From contig JAQTVS010000215.1 in the NCBI GenBank assembly GCA_028706735.1, positions 1 to 5,520 on the forward strand: a stretch of DNA of 5,520 bases. The letters are read 5' to 3'. Position 1 is the stretch's first letter. Each line of letters opens with the position of its first letter. Shown piece by piece: positions 1 through 4,807 of the stretch. This DNA comes from Thiomonas sp. (GTDB lineage Bacteria; Pseudomonadota; Gammaproteobacteria; Burkholderiales; Burkholderiaceae_C). Under the pieces are notes generated by a model, which saw only the letters and a program-made list of their open reading frames with translations, did not search any database and was not told where the DNA came from. The position numbers were made by a program, and so were the translations under genes.

Positions 1-986
1 CGGGTGACTGGAACGATGGCATGAACCGCGTGGGCGACCACGGCCGTGGCGAAAGCGTCTGGCTCGGCTTCTTCTTGCACGACGTGCTGCTGCGTTTCGT
101 GCCACTGGCGCAGGCGCGCGGCGACGCCGACTTCGCCGCGCGCTGCGTTGACACCGCGGCGGCACTGCGCGTCAGCCTGGACCAGCATGGCTGGGATGGG
201 GCCTGGTATCGCCGCGCCTTCTTCGACGACGGCACGCCGCTGGGTTCGGCTGGCGGCGCGGAATGCCAGATCGACGCCATCGCGCAAAGCTGGGCCGTGC
301 TGTCCGGCGCCGCCGATGCAGACCGCCAGCGGCAGGCGATGGACGCGCTCGACCAGCGTCTGGTGCGCCGTGACGCCGGGCTCGTGCAATTGCTCGACCC
401 GCCGTTCGACCAGACCCAGCTCGACCCCGGCTACATCAAGGGCTATGTGCCCGGCGTGCGCGAGAACGGCGGCCAGTACACGCACGCCGCGGTCTGGGCG
501 GCGATGGCTTTTGCCGAACTCGGCGACGCCACCCGTGCCTGGGAGTTGCTGGACATGATCAATCCAGTTCACCACGCGCGCAGCGCCGCCGACATCGAGC
601 GCTACAAGGTCGAGCCCTATGTCATGACTGCTGACGTCTACGCCGCCCCGCAGCATGTCGGGCGCGGCGGATGGAGCTGGTACACCGGCTCAGCCGGCTG
701 GATGTACCGCCTGATCGTGGAGTCGCTGCTCGGCCTGCGCCGCGCGGGCGGACACTTGCATCTCACCCCGGTGCTTCCGGCTGACTGGCCTGGGTTTGAG
801 CTGGATTACCGCTACGGCAGCACGCTGTATTGCATCCGTGTCGGGCGGACGCCGTCGTCCGCGAATCCCGCAGAGGCGACAGCCCAGACCCTGCTCGATG
901 GCGTTGTGCAGTCTGCGGCGAGCATCGCCTTGCTGGACGATGGCCGCAGCCATCAGGTCGAGCTGCGGCTGCCACAGGGTCATTGA
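1..986 (+). CDS. Cyclic beta-1,2-glucan synthase-like protein, GH94 C-terminal part (5' truncated by window)
   Basis: The frame is already open at base 3 and runs to a TGA at 984-986, giving 327 residues of a larger protein. The first visible residues are GDWNDGMNRVG followed by GRGESVWLGFFL. This is the DWND segment that carries the catalytic general-acid aspartate in glycoside hydrolase family 94 (cellobiose/chitobiose phosphorylase-type alpha/alpha barrel). Further GH94 signatures follow: GYVPGVRENGGQYTHAAVW near residues 146-164, YVMTADVY near 206, GGWSWYTGSAGWMYR near 222-236, and a C-terminal LTPVLPADWPGFELDYRYG. This version of the motifs is the one I associate with NdvB/ChvB cyclic beta-1,2-glucan synthases. 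There the GH94 domain closes a very long membrane protein with a GT84 glycosyltransferase and phosphorolytically trims the glucan chain, which helps osmoadaptation of the periplasm. The GT84 part is outside the window, so a stand-alone GH94 phosphorylase cannot be excluded. No clear intrinsic terminator follows the stop. Confidence 0.85.
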   Translation, partial: GDWNDGMNRVGDHGRGESVWLGFFLHDVLLRFVPLAQARGDADFAARCVDTAAALRVSLDQHGWDGAWYRRAFFDDGTPLGSAGGAECQIDAIAQSWAVLSGAADADRQRQAMDALDQRLVRRDAGLVQLLDPPFDQTQLDPGYIKGYVPGVRENGGQYTHAAVWAAMAFAELGDATRAWELLDMINPVHHARSAADIERYKVEPYVMTADVYAAPQHVGRGGWSWYTGSAGWMYRLIVESLLGLRRAGGHLHLTPVLPADWPGFELDYRYGSTLYCIRVGRTPSSANPAEATAQTLLDGVVQSAASIALLDDGRSHQVELRLPQGH

Positions 987-1018
987 GCATCCTGGGCGCG
1001 CTGCAGCGTGCGGGCTGT

Positions 1019-1174
1019 TCAATGCAGCTGCAGACCGCCAGTGCCAAAGATCCCGATGAGCCCGATGAGAATCAGGTAGACAGCCACGATGTAGTTCAGC
1101 AGGCGGGGCATGGCGAGGATCAAGATGCCGGCAACCAGGGAAACCAGCGGGCCAATACTGAGATGAAGGTTCAT
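1019..1174 (-). CDS. DUF3096 family small membrane protein
   Basis: This is a 51-residue protein that begins MNLHLSIGPLVSLVAGILIL and ends GIFGTGGLQLH. It consists almost wholly of two hydrophobic segments, about residues 7-22 and 27-44, separated by a short MPRLLNYI turn. That is the compact two-helix pattern of DUF3096, a family of about 50 residues in Proteobacteria with no established function. It is presumably an inner-membrane protein. The ATG at 1174 has an AGGA six bases upstream. The gene converges on the GH94 gene; the stops at 986 and 1019 are 32 bases apart. Its upstream region carries the 18-base palindromic repeat at 1241-1258 and a -10-like hexamer, both shared with the csbD-like gene 3.5 kb away. 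It is therefore probably co-regulated with the stress cluster on the right. Family assignment is from recalled sequence pattern. Confidence 0.85.
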   Translation of the reverse strand: MNLHLSIGPLVSLVAGILILAMPRLLNYIVAVYLILIGLIGIFGTGGLQLH

Positions 1175-1216
1175 GTGCGTCCTAGTGGCCGCGTCGGAGT
1201 GCGCAGCATGCCCGTG

Positions 1217-1222
1217 AGGTTA
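1217..1222 (-). promoter_or_regulatory. Putative -10 hexamer of the DUF3096 gene
   Basis: On the minus strand the sequence reads TAACCT, sharing the T, A and final T of the TATAAT consensus. It starts 27.5 bases from the centre of the palindromic repeat at 1241-1258, the same spacing seen upstream of the csbD-like gene. Transcription would start near 1210, leaving a leader of about 36 bases. The hexamer 17 bases further upstream reads CAGACG, a poor -35, as expected for an activator-dependent promoter. This is inferred from position and from the matching second copy. Confidence 0.45.
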
Positions 1223-1240
1223 GCCTGCCAGGCGTTTGCC

Positions 1241-1258
1241 GTCTGTGCGCTAACGAAC
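1241..1258 (-). promoter_or_regulatory. Putative Crp/Fnr-type operator, copy 1 (upstream of DUF3096 gene)
   Basis: GTCTGTGCGCTAACGAAC (plus strand) is repeated without mismatch at 4774-4791. Within it TGTGCGCTAACGAAC(A/G) is an imperfect palindrome around a central TA: TGT, CG, TA, CG and AC(A) fall symmetrically, giving the TGT-N10-ACA shape typical of Crp/Fnr family sites. The site ends 66 bases upstream of the ATG of the DUF3096 gene. Its centre lies about 39.5 bases upstream of the inferred start of transcription, close to the -41.5 position of class II activator sites. In this copy the last symmetric base is G rather than A. The protein that binds is not shown by the sequence; the Crp/Fnr regulator at 4808-5520 is the obvious candidate. 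Confidence 0.6.
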
Positions 1259-1431
1259 GTCAGCGTTTTGAATGGCTTTGCCCGAGCGACGCATTCACCC
1301 ATTGCAGCGTGCGCTGGCGTACAGACATCCGTGCAACGCAGGCCTAAAGTCCGTGGCTTCCATGCTTCCCGAAGCTGAATCATTCTGCGATGCAAGCCGC
1401 AGGAAGCCGCCTGAGCCAAGAGCCCACTGAC

Positions 1432-1854
1432 ATGACCAGACCTCGCACTGCAGCGACCCGCGCATTTCTTCAAAAATGCGCGGTCCTTTTTTCCGGAGCG
1501 CCATGGATGCTGAGCGGAGCCCAGGCGCAGATGCCTGCTCCGCCAGCTCCTCTGCATGTCGACAGTCATCTATGCGGCGGAGTGGGCGATAGCAGTTTGA
1601 CGCAATTGAAATCAAGGGCTGCCGACTACAACCTGGGGTTCTGGATGGTCGGCGGGCCGGGTGGAGCCTATCTGGCGGATGTGCCGATCCAGATCCGGTC
1701 CGGCAGCCACACGGTGGCCAGCTTCACCGCGGATGGCCCCCTGTGCTACGTCAAACTGCCCGCGGGTCGTTACACGGTGACCGGAACGCATAACGGCCAG
1801 ACCCGCAGCGTCCAGGTGCACAGCGGAAGCATGAACAACTATTTGCGCTGGTAG
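1432..1854 (+). CDS. Exported protein with carboxypeptidase regulatory-like (beta-sandwich) domain
   Basis: This protein has 140 residues. I chose the ATG at 1432 (MTRPRTAATR) because it starts a credible signal peptide: arginine-rich residues 1-10, a moderately hydrophobic stretch at 16-30, and a cleavage site after AQA at about residue 32. An ATG 14 codons upstream, at 1390, would only add a polar extension. The mature part contains CGGVGDSSLTQLKSRAADYN and then LADVPIQIRSGSHTVASFTADGPLCYVKLPAGRYTVTGTHNGQTRSVQV. That is the pattern of a small transthyretin/carboxypeptidase-regulatory-like beta sandwich (strand, PAGRYTV turn, strand). Two cysteines, in HLCGG and GPLCY, could form a disulphide in the periplasm. 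Similar small secreted proteins occur in betaproteobacteria, but I know of no assigned function. Oddities are the weak ribosome binding site (AAGAG about nine bases upstream) and a terminator-like hairpin inside the signal-peptide codons. The gene is flanked by noncoding stretches and is probably transcribed alone. Confidence 0.75.
   Translation: MTRPRTAATRAFLQKCAVLFSGAPWMLSGAQAQMPAPPAPLHVDSHLCGGVGDSSLTQLKSRAADYNLGFWMVGGPGGAYLADVPIQIRSGSHTVASFTADGPLCYVKLPAGRYTVTGTHNGQTRSVQVHSGSMNNYLRW
1458..1492 (+). terminator. Terminator-like hairpin inside the 5' coding region of the exported protein
   Basis: Bases 1458-1467 (CCGCGCATTT) pair perfectly with 1474-1483 (AAATGCGCGG) over a six-base loop. TCC and six T residues (1487-1492) follow. 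A ten-base-pair GC-rich stem plus a U tract on the plus strand has the form of an intrinsic terminator. No matching T tract follows on the minus strand. It falls within codons 9-21 of the exported protein, so it would end transcripts entering from upstream unless translation prevents it folding. It could be a premature terminator/attenuator, the end of a short upstream RNA, or coincidence. Confidence 0.45.
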
Positions 1855-2289
1855 GTTCTGCGCCAGCCATCAACCGCAACACGCCGCGCCGCCCGCCATG
1901 CCATCGTGGCGCAGGCGCAGGTGCAGGTGCAGTCGCGGGGTTCTGATCTGATCGTGTTCGCCCGTCATGGGCACAACGGGCTTCATCATCTGCTCAAGGA
2001 TAGCGTGACGGATAGTGTCACGCACTTGAGCAGCGTGCCGTGTTGCCGGTGCAGAAGGCATCAGCCGAGAACATGTACCGCCCTGCAGACATGCAGCAGT
2101 TCGCTGGCGTTGCGCTGGCGCGTTTGTTCGTGTCTCGGCGCTGCTGAAGCCTGCCGCCACATTGACCTGGCCCTGTGCTTGCTTGAGCGTCGCCAGAATT
2201 GATTGCCGCAACTGGCATTCCTGACGGATCCAACTTTCTGGACCGGCCGCAATCCTGCGTACAACGTCTCTCTTTCAAGGCATTCCACC
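1855..2289. other. 435-base stretch without a convincing gene
   Basis: Open frames exist on both strands here (for example 1906-2202 plus and 1870-2211 minus, the latter from a TTG). Their translations have no domain pattern, are rich in scattered Cys, Arg and His, and contradict one another, so I do not call them genes. Visible structure includes four near-identical hexamers GYGCAG at 1909-1932, a nested stem-loop at 1991-2032, and the presumed promoter and leader of the transglutaminase-like gene towards the right end. No clear sigma-70 promoter and no copy of the 18-base operator repeat were found. No terminator is evident after the gene that ends at 1854. Confidence 0.6.
1991..2032. repeat. 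Nested inverted repeat (42-base stem-loop) with internal tandem repeat
   Basis: The outer arms TGCTCAAG (1991-1998) and CTTGAGCA (2025-2032) are perfectly complementary. Inside them GCGTGAC (2003-2009) and GTCACGC (2017-2023) are again perfectly complementary around a seven-base loop. Fifteen base pairs are thus formed with only a 4-versus-1 internal loop. The inner part is also a degenerate direct repeat: GATAGCGTGACG followed directly by GATAGTGTCACG. No T tract follows on either strand, so it is not an ordinary intrinsic terminator. It could be a protein-binding palindrome, a structured RNA element upstream of the transglutaminase-like gene, or a fragment of a dispersed repeat family. Confidence 0.7.
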
Positions 2290-3153
2290 ATGATCCATCT
2301 GCGTCTCACATTGGAGTTGAACTACGAGGTGTTCGAGCCTGGTTGCGACTTCATTTTCAACATTCATGCGGCCCATACCGAGCAGCAGTGCGTTCTGGAG
2401 GAATATCTGAACCTGAGCCAGAACATTGCCCCCTCGGTGGAACTCAACCGAGAAACCGGCAGCCGCATCATGCGGCTGCATGCTGGCGCTGGCGTCTTGC
2501 AGGTGCGCTATGACGCAACGGTTCAATTGCGACACCATGTGGCCAGCCCGGCGCAGATTGAAGAAGTTGCGGTGGCGCAGTTGCCAGCGGATGTGCTTGG
2601 CTTTCTCTATCCCAGCCGCTACTGTCAGTCCGACCGGCTGTACAAACTGGCCATGCGGGAGTTTGGCCATTTGCCCACTGGCTATCGCCGCGCCAAGGCC
2701 ATTCGCGACTGGGTTGAGTCACGCACGACCTTCGCACAAAACACCTCGAACTCCAACACCTCGGCCATCGACACCTTGGTCGCAACCGAAGGGGTGTGCC
2801 GCGACTTCGCGCATCTGATGATTGCGCTGTGCCGGGCCAGCAATATCCCGGCACGCTTCACCACAGGCATTGATTACGGCGCCGACCCCATCCTCGGCCC
2901 CACGGACTTTCATGCCTATGTGGAGGCCTATCTGGGCGGACGCTGGTACATCTTCGATCCCTCAGGCACCGCCATTCCCATGGGCTTTGTGCGCTTTGGT
3001 TCAGGGCGAGACGCCGCAGATGTGGCGTTCGCCACCATCTTTGGCCCGGTGCGCGGCTCTGCGCCCATCATCACCATTCAGGCGATTTCCAACAACGAAG
3101 GCCAGTTGATCATCCCCTACCACTGTGCCGAGGCGCTGTCGACAGACGGTTGA
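2290..3153 (+). CDS. Transglutaminase-like family protein
   Basis: This protein has 287 residues and starts MIHLRLTLELNYEV. I chose the ATG at 2290 because the family's first strand begins there; an upstream in-frame ATG at 2203 adds 29 residues unlike the family. An AAGG lies about ten bases before the ATG. Residues 1-100 form the beta-rich N-terminal region of bacterial transglutaminase-like proteins (FIFNIHAAHTEQQ, LRHHVASP). Residues about 110-225 are the papain-like core. The catalytic triad is visible as Cys170 in EGVCRDFAHL, His208 in TDFHAYVEAYL and Asp223 in WYIFDPSG. The C-terminus (MGFVRFGSGRDAADVAFATIFG) is characteristic of this subgroup. There is no signal peptide or membrane segment, so it should be cytoplasmic. 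Family members are predicted cysteine peptidases or amidases/transglutaminases; the substrate is unknown. It converges on the stress cluster and ends in its own terminator. Confidence 0.9.
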   Translation: MIHLRLTLELNYEVFEPGCDFIFNIHAAHTEQQCVLEEYLNLSQNIAPSVELNRETGSRIMRLHAGAGVLQVRYDATVQLRHHVASPAQIEEVAVAQLPADVLGFLYPSRYCQSDRLYKLAMREFGHLPTGYRRAKAIRDWVESRTTFAQNTSNSNTSAIDTLVATEGVCRDFAHLMIALCRASNIPARFTTGIDYGADPILGPTDFHAYVEAYLGGRWYIFDPSGTAIPMGFVRFGSGRDAADVAFATIFGPVRGSAPIITIQAISNNEGQLIIPYHCAEALSTDG

Positions 3154-3163
3154 GCCAACCGCC

Positions 3164-3208
3164 AGCCCGTCAGCACGTTGTGCCGCCAGCGCGCCTACGG
3201 GCTTTTTT
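3164..3208 (+). terminator. Intrinsic terminator of the transglutaminase-like gene
   Basis: AGCCCGT (3164-3170) pairs with ACGGGCT (3197-3203), and a run of six T residues follows at 3203-3208. Between the arms GCAC (3173-3176) and GTGC (3180-3183) make a second small hairpin. The structure starts 11 bases after the TGA at 3151-3153. Its distal arm and T tract overlap the last codons of the convergent lipoprotein gene. The U tract serves only the plus strand. Confidence 0.65.
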
Positions 3209-3389
3209 GCGCCTCGTTTTGCAGGTTCTGGCCGGCTTTCTGAATTTGCTCGCCGGCCTTCGCCGCGCCCTGGTCAATGGCCTTGCCCGCTTTTTCTGCC
3301 GGGCCCTCAGGTTTTTGGCAGCCGTAGAGCACCGCCATCAGAAGGCTGATGGCGACGATTGCTGCGGGCCGTTTGAAAGATCGGTTCAT
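3195..3389 (-). CDS. Small lipoprotein with amphipathic repeats
   Basis: This protein has 64 residues. The ATG at 3389 has an AGGA six bases upstream and begins a lipoprotein signal peptide: MNRSFKRP, then hydrophobic AAIVAISLLMAVLY, then a lipobox LYGC with the lipidated cysteine at residue 24. An in-frame start further upstream would bury this signal peptide and is unlikely. The mature 41 residues are polar and repetitive. EKAGKAIDQ, AKAGEQIQ and KAGQNLQ recur about every 11 residues, which suggests one amphipathic alpha helix lying on the membrane or pairing with itself. Small lipoproteins of this kind are common as hypothetical proteins in Burkholderiales; no function is assigned. It follows the osmB-like gene by 39 bases on the same strand and is probably co-transcribed with it. 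No minus-strand terminator is evident after it. Confidence 0.8.
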   Translation of the reverse strand: MNRSFKRPAAIVAISLLMAVLYGCQKPEGPAEKAGKAIDQGAAKAGEQIQKAGQNLQNEAQKSP

Positions 3390-3428
3390 GGCGTTTCCTG
3401 GTTGTGGGGGTCTGTCAAACAACATGGC

Positions 3429-3644
3429 CTACTTGCCGATTTCATGTCCGATCACGCCGCCCACGGCGGCGCCACCGACCGTCCCAATTCCGCTCCCGCC
3501 CGACAGCACGGCGCCGCCCACTGCGCCAACGCCCGCACCGATCGCGGTGCTCTTATCCTGCGACGACATCCCCGCACAGCCGCCCAGAGCCAGCAAGAGC
3601 ATGGCGGCGGCGACTGAGGGGAGAATTCTTTGTTTGATGTTCAT
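3429..3644 (-). CDS. osmB: OsmB-like glycine-zipper lipoprotein
   Basis: This protein has 71 residues, against 72 for Escherichia coli OsmB. The ATG at 3644 has an AAGG seven bases upstream and starts a lipoprotein signal peptide (MNIKQRILPSVAAAMLLLAL) ending in the lipobox LGGC, cysteine at residue 23. The mature part is a glycine zipper. TAIGAGVGAVGGAVLSGGSG and then IGTVGGAAVGGVIGHEIGK match the OsmB pattern (TAIGAGAGALGGAVL... GTLGGAAVGGVIGHQVGK, from memory) almost position for position. OsmB is an outer-membrane lipoprotein induced by osmotic and other stress; its molecular job is not settled. Its position next to BON, CsbD and DUF3309 genes fits an envelope-stress role. The gap of 145 bases to the BON gene is large enough for its own promoter. 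An osmB-type name is used for family membership, not proven equivalence. Confidence 0.85.
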   Translation of the reverse strand: MNIKQRILPSVAAAMLLLALGGCAGMSSQDKSTAIGAGVGAVGGAVLSGGSGIGTVGGAAVGGVIGHEIGK

Positions 3645-3789
3645 GACGCGACCTTTTGGATCTGTTGGAAAAGACGGCGCACGACGCCCGGTGAGGCGGC
3701 GCACGCATTGGATGGTGATCAGACGCCTGTGCGATGGCCTGCAACGCCGCTGCCCAGGATCGATTCCCCTGGAGGCGTGACGCGTCTGT

Positions 3790-4101
3790 TTACTTCAGGC
3801 TCATGTTGTCCTGAACGGCCTTCACCCCGTCCACGTTGCGTGCAAGGGCGACCGCTCTCAGCTCCTCTTCGCGTGTGCCGACAAAGCCGCTGAGTTGCAC
3901 CACGCCCTTGAAGGTCACCACCTTGATTTCGAACAGCTTGAGCTGCGGGTCTCCAAAAATCGCCGCCTTGACCTTGGTCGTGATGGCCGTGTCGTCAATG
4001 TACTGGCCCGTGCTGTCGTGTCGATCTGTGGCTGCACAGCCTGTAAAACTAACCAATGAGGCCGCCAGCATGACGGCATAAAGCACTTTGTGGGATCGCA
4101 T
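3790..4101 (-). CDS. BON-domain lipoprotein (OsmY/YraP type)
   Basis: This protein has 103 residues. The ATG at 4101 has an AAGGA eight bases upstream. Residues 1-21 (MRSHKVLYAVMLAASLVSFT) form a lipoprotein signal peptide, with the lipobox FTGC and cysteine 22. The -3 residue is Phe rather than the usual Leu, so processing by signal peptidase II is likely but not certain. Residues about 33-102 are one BON domain: DDTAITTKVKAAIFGDPQLK, then the strands EIKVVTFKGVVQLSGFV, and a closing helix-strand REEELRAVALARNVDGVKAVQDNM. BON domains bind phospholipid membranes in stress-induced periplasmic proteins such as OsmY and in outer-membrane lipoproteins such as YraP (DolP). Those E. coli proteins have two BON domains; this one has a single copy. 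It probably protects or organises the envelope under stress. Confidence 0.88.
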   Translation of the reverse strand: MRSHKVLYAVMLAASLVSFTGCAATDRHDSTGQYIDDTAITTKVKAAIFGDPQLKLFEIKVVTFKGVVQLSGFVGTREEELRAVALARNVDGVKAVQDNMSLK

Positions 4102-4194
4102 GATGCATTCCTTTGAAATAAACCGAGTGTTCCCGAAGGCGTGTTGCTCAAGGGGTGGATGTTTGATGGCGCGATGGCGCAGGCGTATGAACGC

Positions 4195-4353
4195 TTACAT
4201 GCGCCCTGTGAGAAAGAGGATCAGCACCACGATCGCAATGAAGCCAAGAATGCCGCTGGGAAAGTACCCCCAGCTGCGGCTGTGGGGCCAGCTTGGAAAT
4301 GCGCCGATCAACATCAGAATCAGGATGATCAGCAGAATGCTGCCTAACGACAT
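4195..4353 (-). CDS. DUF3309 family small membrane protein
   Basis: This protein has 52 residues and starts MSLGSILLIILILMLIGAFP. The ATG at 4353 is chosen over an in-frame upstream start at 4389 because a strong GAGGAG lies seven bases before it and because the family begins MSLG. There are two hydrophobic segments, residues about 3-18 and 33-50, with the conserved link SWPHSRSWGYFPSG between them and a terminal GRM. This is the standard form of DUF3309, about 50 residues, found in Proteobacteria and of unknown function. It is presumably an inner-membrane hairpin. It lies 89 bases downstream of the csbD-like gene and 93 bases upstream of the BON gene, all on one strand, and probably belongs to the same stress-responsive transcript or regulon. 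Confidence 0.88.
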   Translation of the reverse strand: MSLGSILLIILILMLIGAFPSWPHSRSWGYFPSGILGFIAIVVLILFLTGRM

Positions 4354-4442
4354 GGTCACACTCCTCGTGTGCAGCGATGGGCGCGACAACTCTCGCCCGG
4401 CCGCTTTGTTTCAGGGCTGTGCAAGGTCTGATTGACCCAGGC

Positions 4443-4661
4443 TCAGATTGCGGGACCGTCGTCTTTGCAGCACTTCTGCCAGGCGTTGAGTTGCTGCTCC
4501 GCTTCGTCCTTGGTGATGCCATAGGACTCCTGGATCTTTCCGGCGAGTTGCTCGCGTTTGCCGTCGATCTCGGTCAGTTGATCGTCCGTGAGCTTGCCCC
4601 ATTGCGCCTTGGCCTGGCCCTTGATCTGCTTCCAGTTGCCTTCGATACGTTCCCAGTTCAT
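4443..4661 (-). CDS. CsbD-like stress response protein
   Basis: This protein has 72 residues and starts MNWERIEGNWKQIKGQAKAQ. The ATG at 4661 is preceded at six bases by AAGGA; the TTG two codons upstream is unlikely to be the start. The sequence holds the family's conserved WKQIKGQAKAQWGKLTDDQL and the later KREQLAGKIQESYGITKDEA. These form the short, highly charged helical protein called CsbD-like, with YjbJ in E. coli and CsbD in Bacillus subtilis, where csbD is a general-stress gene. It is soluble and cytoplasmic, abundant in stressed cells, and its molecular action is unknown. The C-terminus NAWQKCCKDDGPAI carries a Cys-Cys pair not typical of the family as I remember it. Its upstream region bears the second copy of the 18-base palindrome. 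It is the first gene downstream of the Crp/Fnr regulator. Confidence 0.9.
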   Translation of the reverse strand: MNWERIEGNWKQIKGQAKAQWGKLTDDQLTEIDGKREQLAGKIQESYGITKDEAEQQLNAWQKCCKDDGPAI

Positions 4662-4749
4662 GTTCAATCCTTCAAGTGATGGGGCAGCTGCCCCGGTTCA
4701 TGTCGCTCCGGCATCGCGCTGCATTTCCGCGATGTCGTGGCATGCACTG

Positions 4750-4755
4750 AAGGTA
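4750..4755 (-). promoter_or_regulatory. Putative -10 hexamer of the csbD-like gene
   Basis: The minus strand reads TACCTT, starting 27.5 bases from the centre of the palindrome at 4774-4791. This is exactly the spacing found at the DUF3096 promoter. Transcription would start near 4743, leaving a leader of about 82 bases. The hexamer 17 bases further upstream, CAGACA, matches four of six -35 positions and overlaps the edge of the palindrome. The bound protein could therefore act either as an activator or as a repressor. Confidence 0.45.
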
Positions 4756-4773
4756 TCGAACTGCAAGCAAGAT

Positions 4774-4791
4774 GTCTGTGCGCTAACGAAC
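4774..4791 (-). promoter_or_regulatory. Putative Crp/Fnr-type operator, copy 2 (upstream of csbD-like gene)
   Basis: This is a perfect 18-base repeat of 1241-1258. Here the next base is A, completing TGTGCGCTAACGAACA, in which 12 of 16 positions are self-complementary. It lies in the 146 bases between the stop of the Crp/Fnr gene (4808) and the ATG of the csbD-like gene (4661), 112 bases upstream of that ATG. The placement is intergenic and oriented with a -10-like hexamer at the same offset as in copy 1. It may control the csbD-like gene and, if they form one transcript, the genes behind it. Confidence 0.65.
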
Positions 4792-4807
4792 ATGCAAGGC
4801 CGTTTCA

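Noticed and set aside
690..1022. Minus-strand open frames overlapping the GH94 gene (690-1022 and 763-1047)
   Set aside because: They are antisense shadows in GC-rich coding sequence; the plus frame has clear GH94 motifs and the DUF3096 frame explains the minus strand beyond 1019.
1001..1033. Inverted repeat CTGCAGC / GCTGCAG after the GH94 gene as a terminator
   Set aside because: The loop is 19 bases, no T tract follows on either strand, and it runs into the end of the DUF3096 gene.
2005..2021. GTGAC-N7-GTCAC read as a cAMP-Crp site
   Set aside because: The spacing between GTGA and TCAC is nine bases, not six, and it differs from the local Crp/Fnr-type repeat.
1906..2202. Open frame of 98 codons on the plus strand
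   Set aside because: The composition is rich in Cys, Arg and His without pattern; there is no ribosome binding site of note and no recognised family.
1870..2211. Open frame of 113 codons on the minus strand starting at a TTG with an AGGA upstream
   Set aside because: The translation shows no domain, hydrophobic segment or family pattern, overlaps equally long frames in other phases, and spans the stem-loop. The ribosome-site match alone is not enough.
3725..3742. Possible third operator copy (GCCTGTGCGATGGCCTGC) upstream of the osmB-like gene
   Set aside because: Only the half-site CTGTGCG matches; the dyad is lost and no -10-like hexamer stands at the offset seen for the two good copies.
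4116..4150. Possible terminator between the DUF3309 and BON genes (GAG...CTC arms around CCTTCGGG)
   Set aside because: The arms pair over only a few separated bases and no convincing U tract follows.
4341..4355. CCTAACGACATGG resembling the right half of the operator repeat
   Set aside because: It consists of the first codons of the DUF3309 gene (ATG TCG TTA GGC), so the resemblance is explained by coding and is not palindromic.
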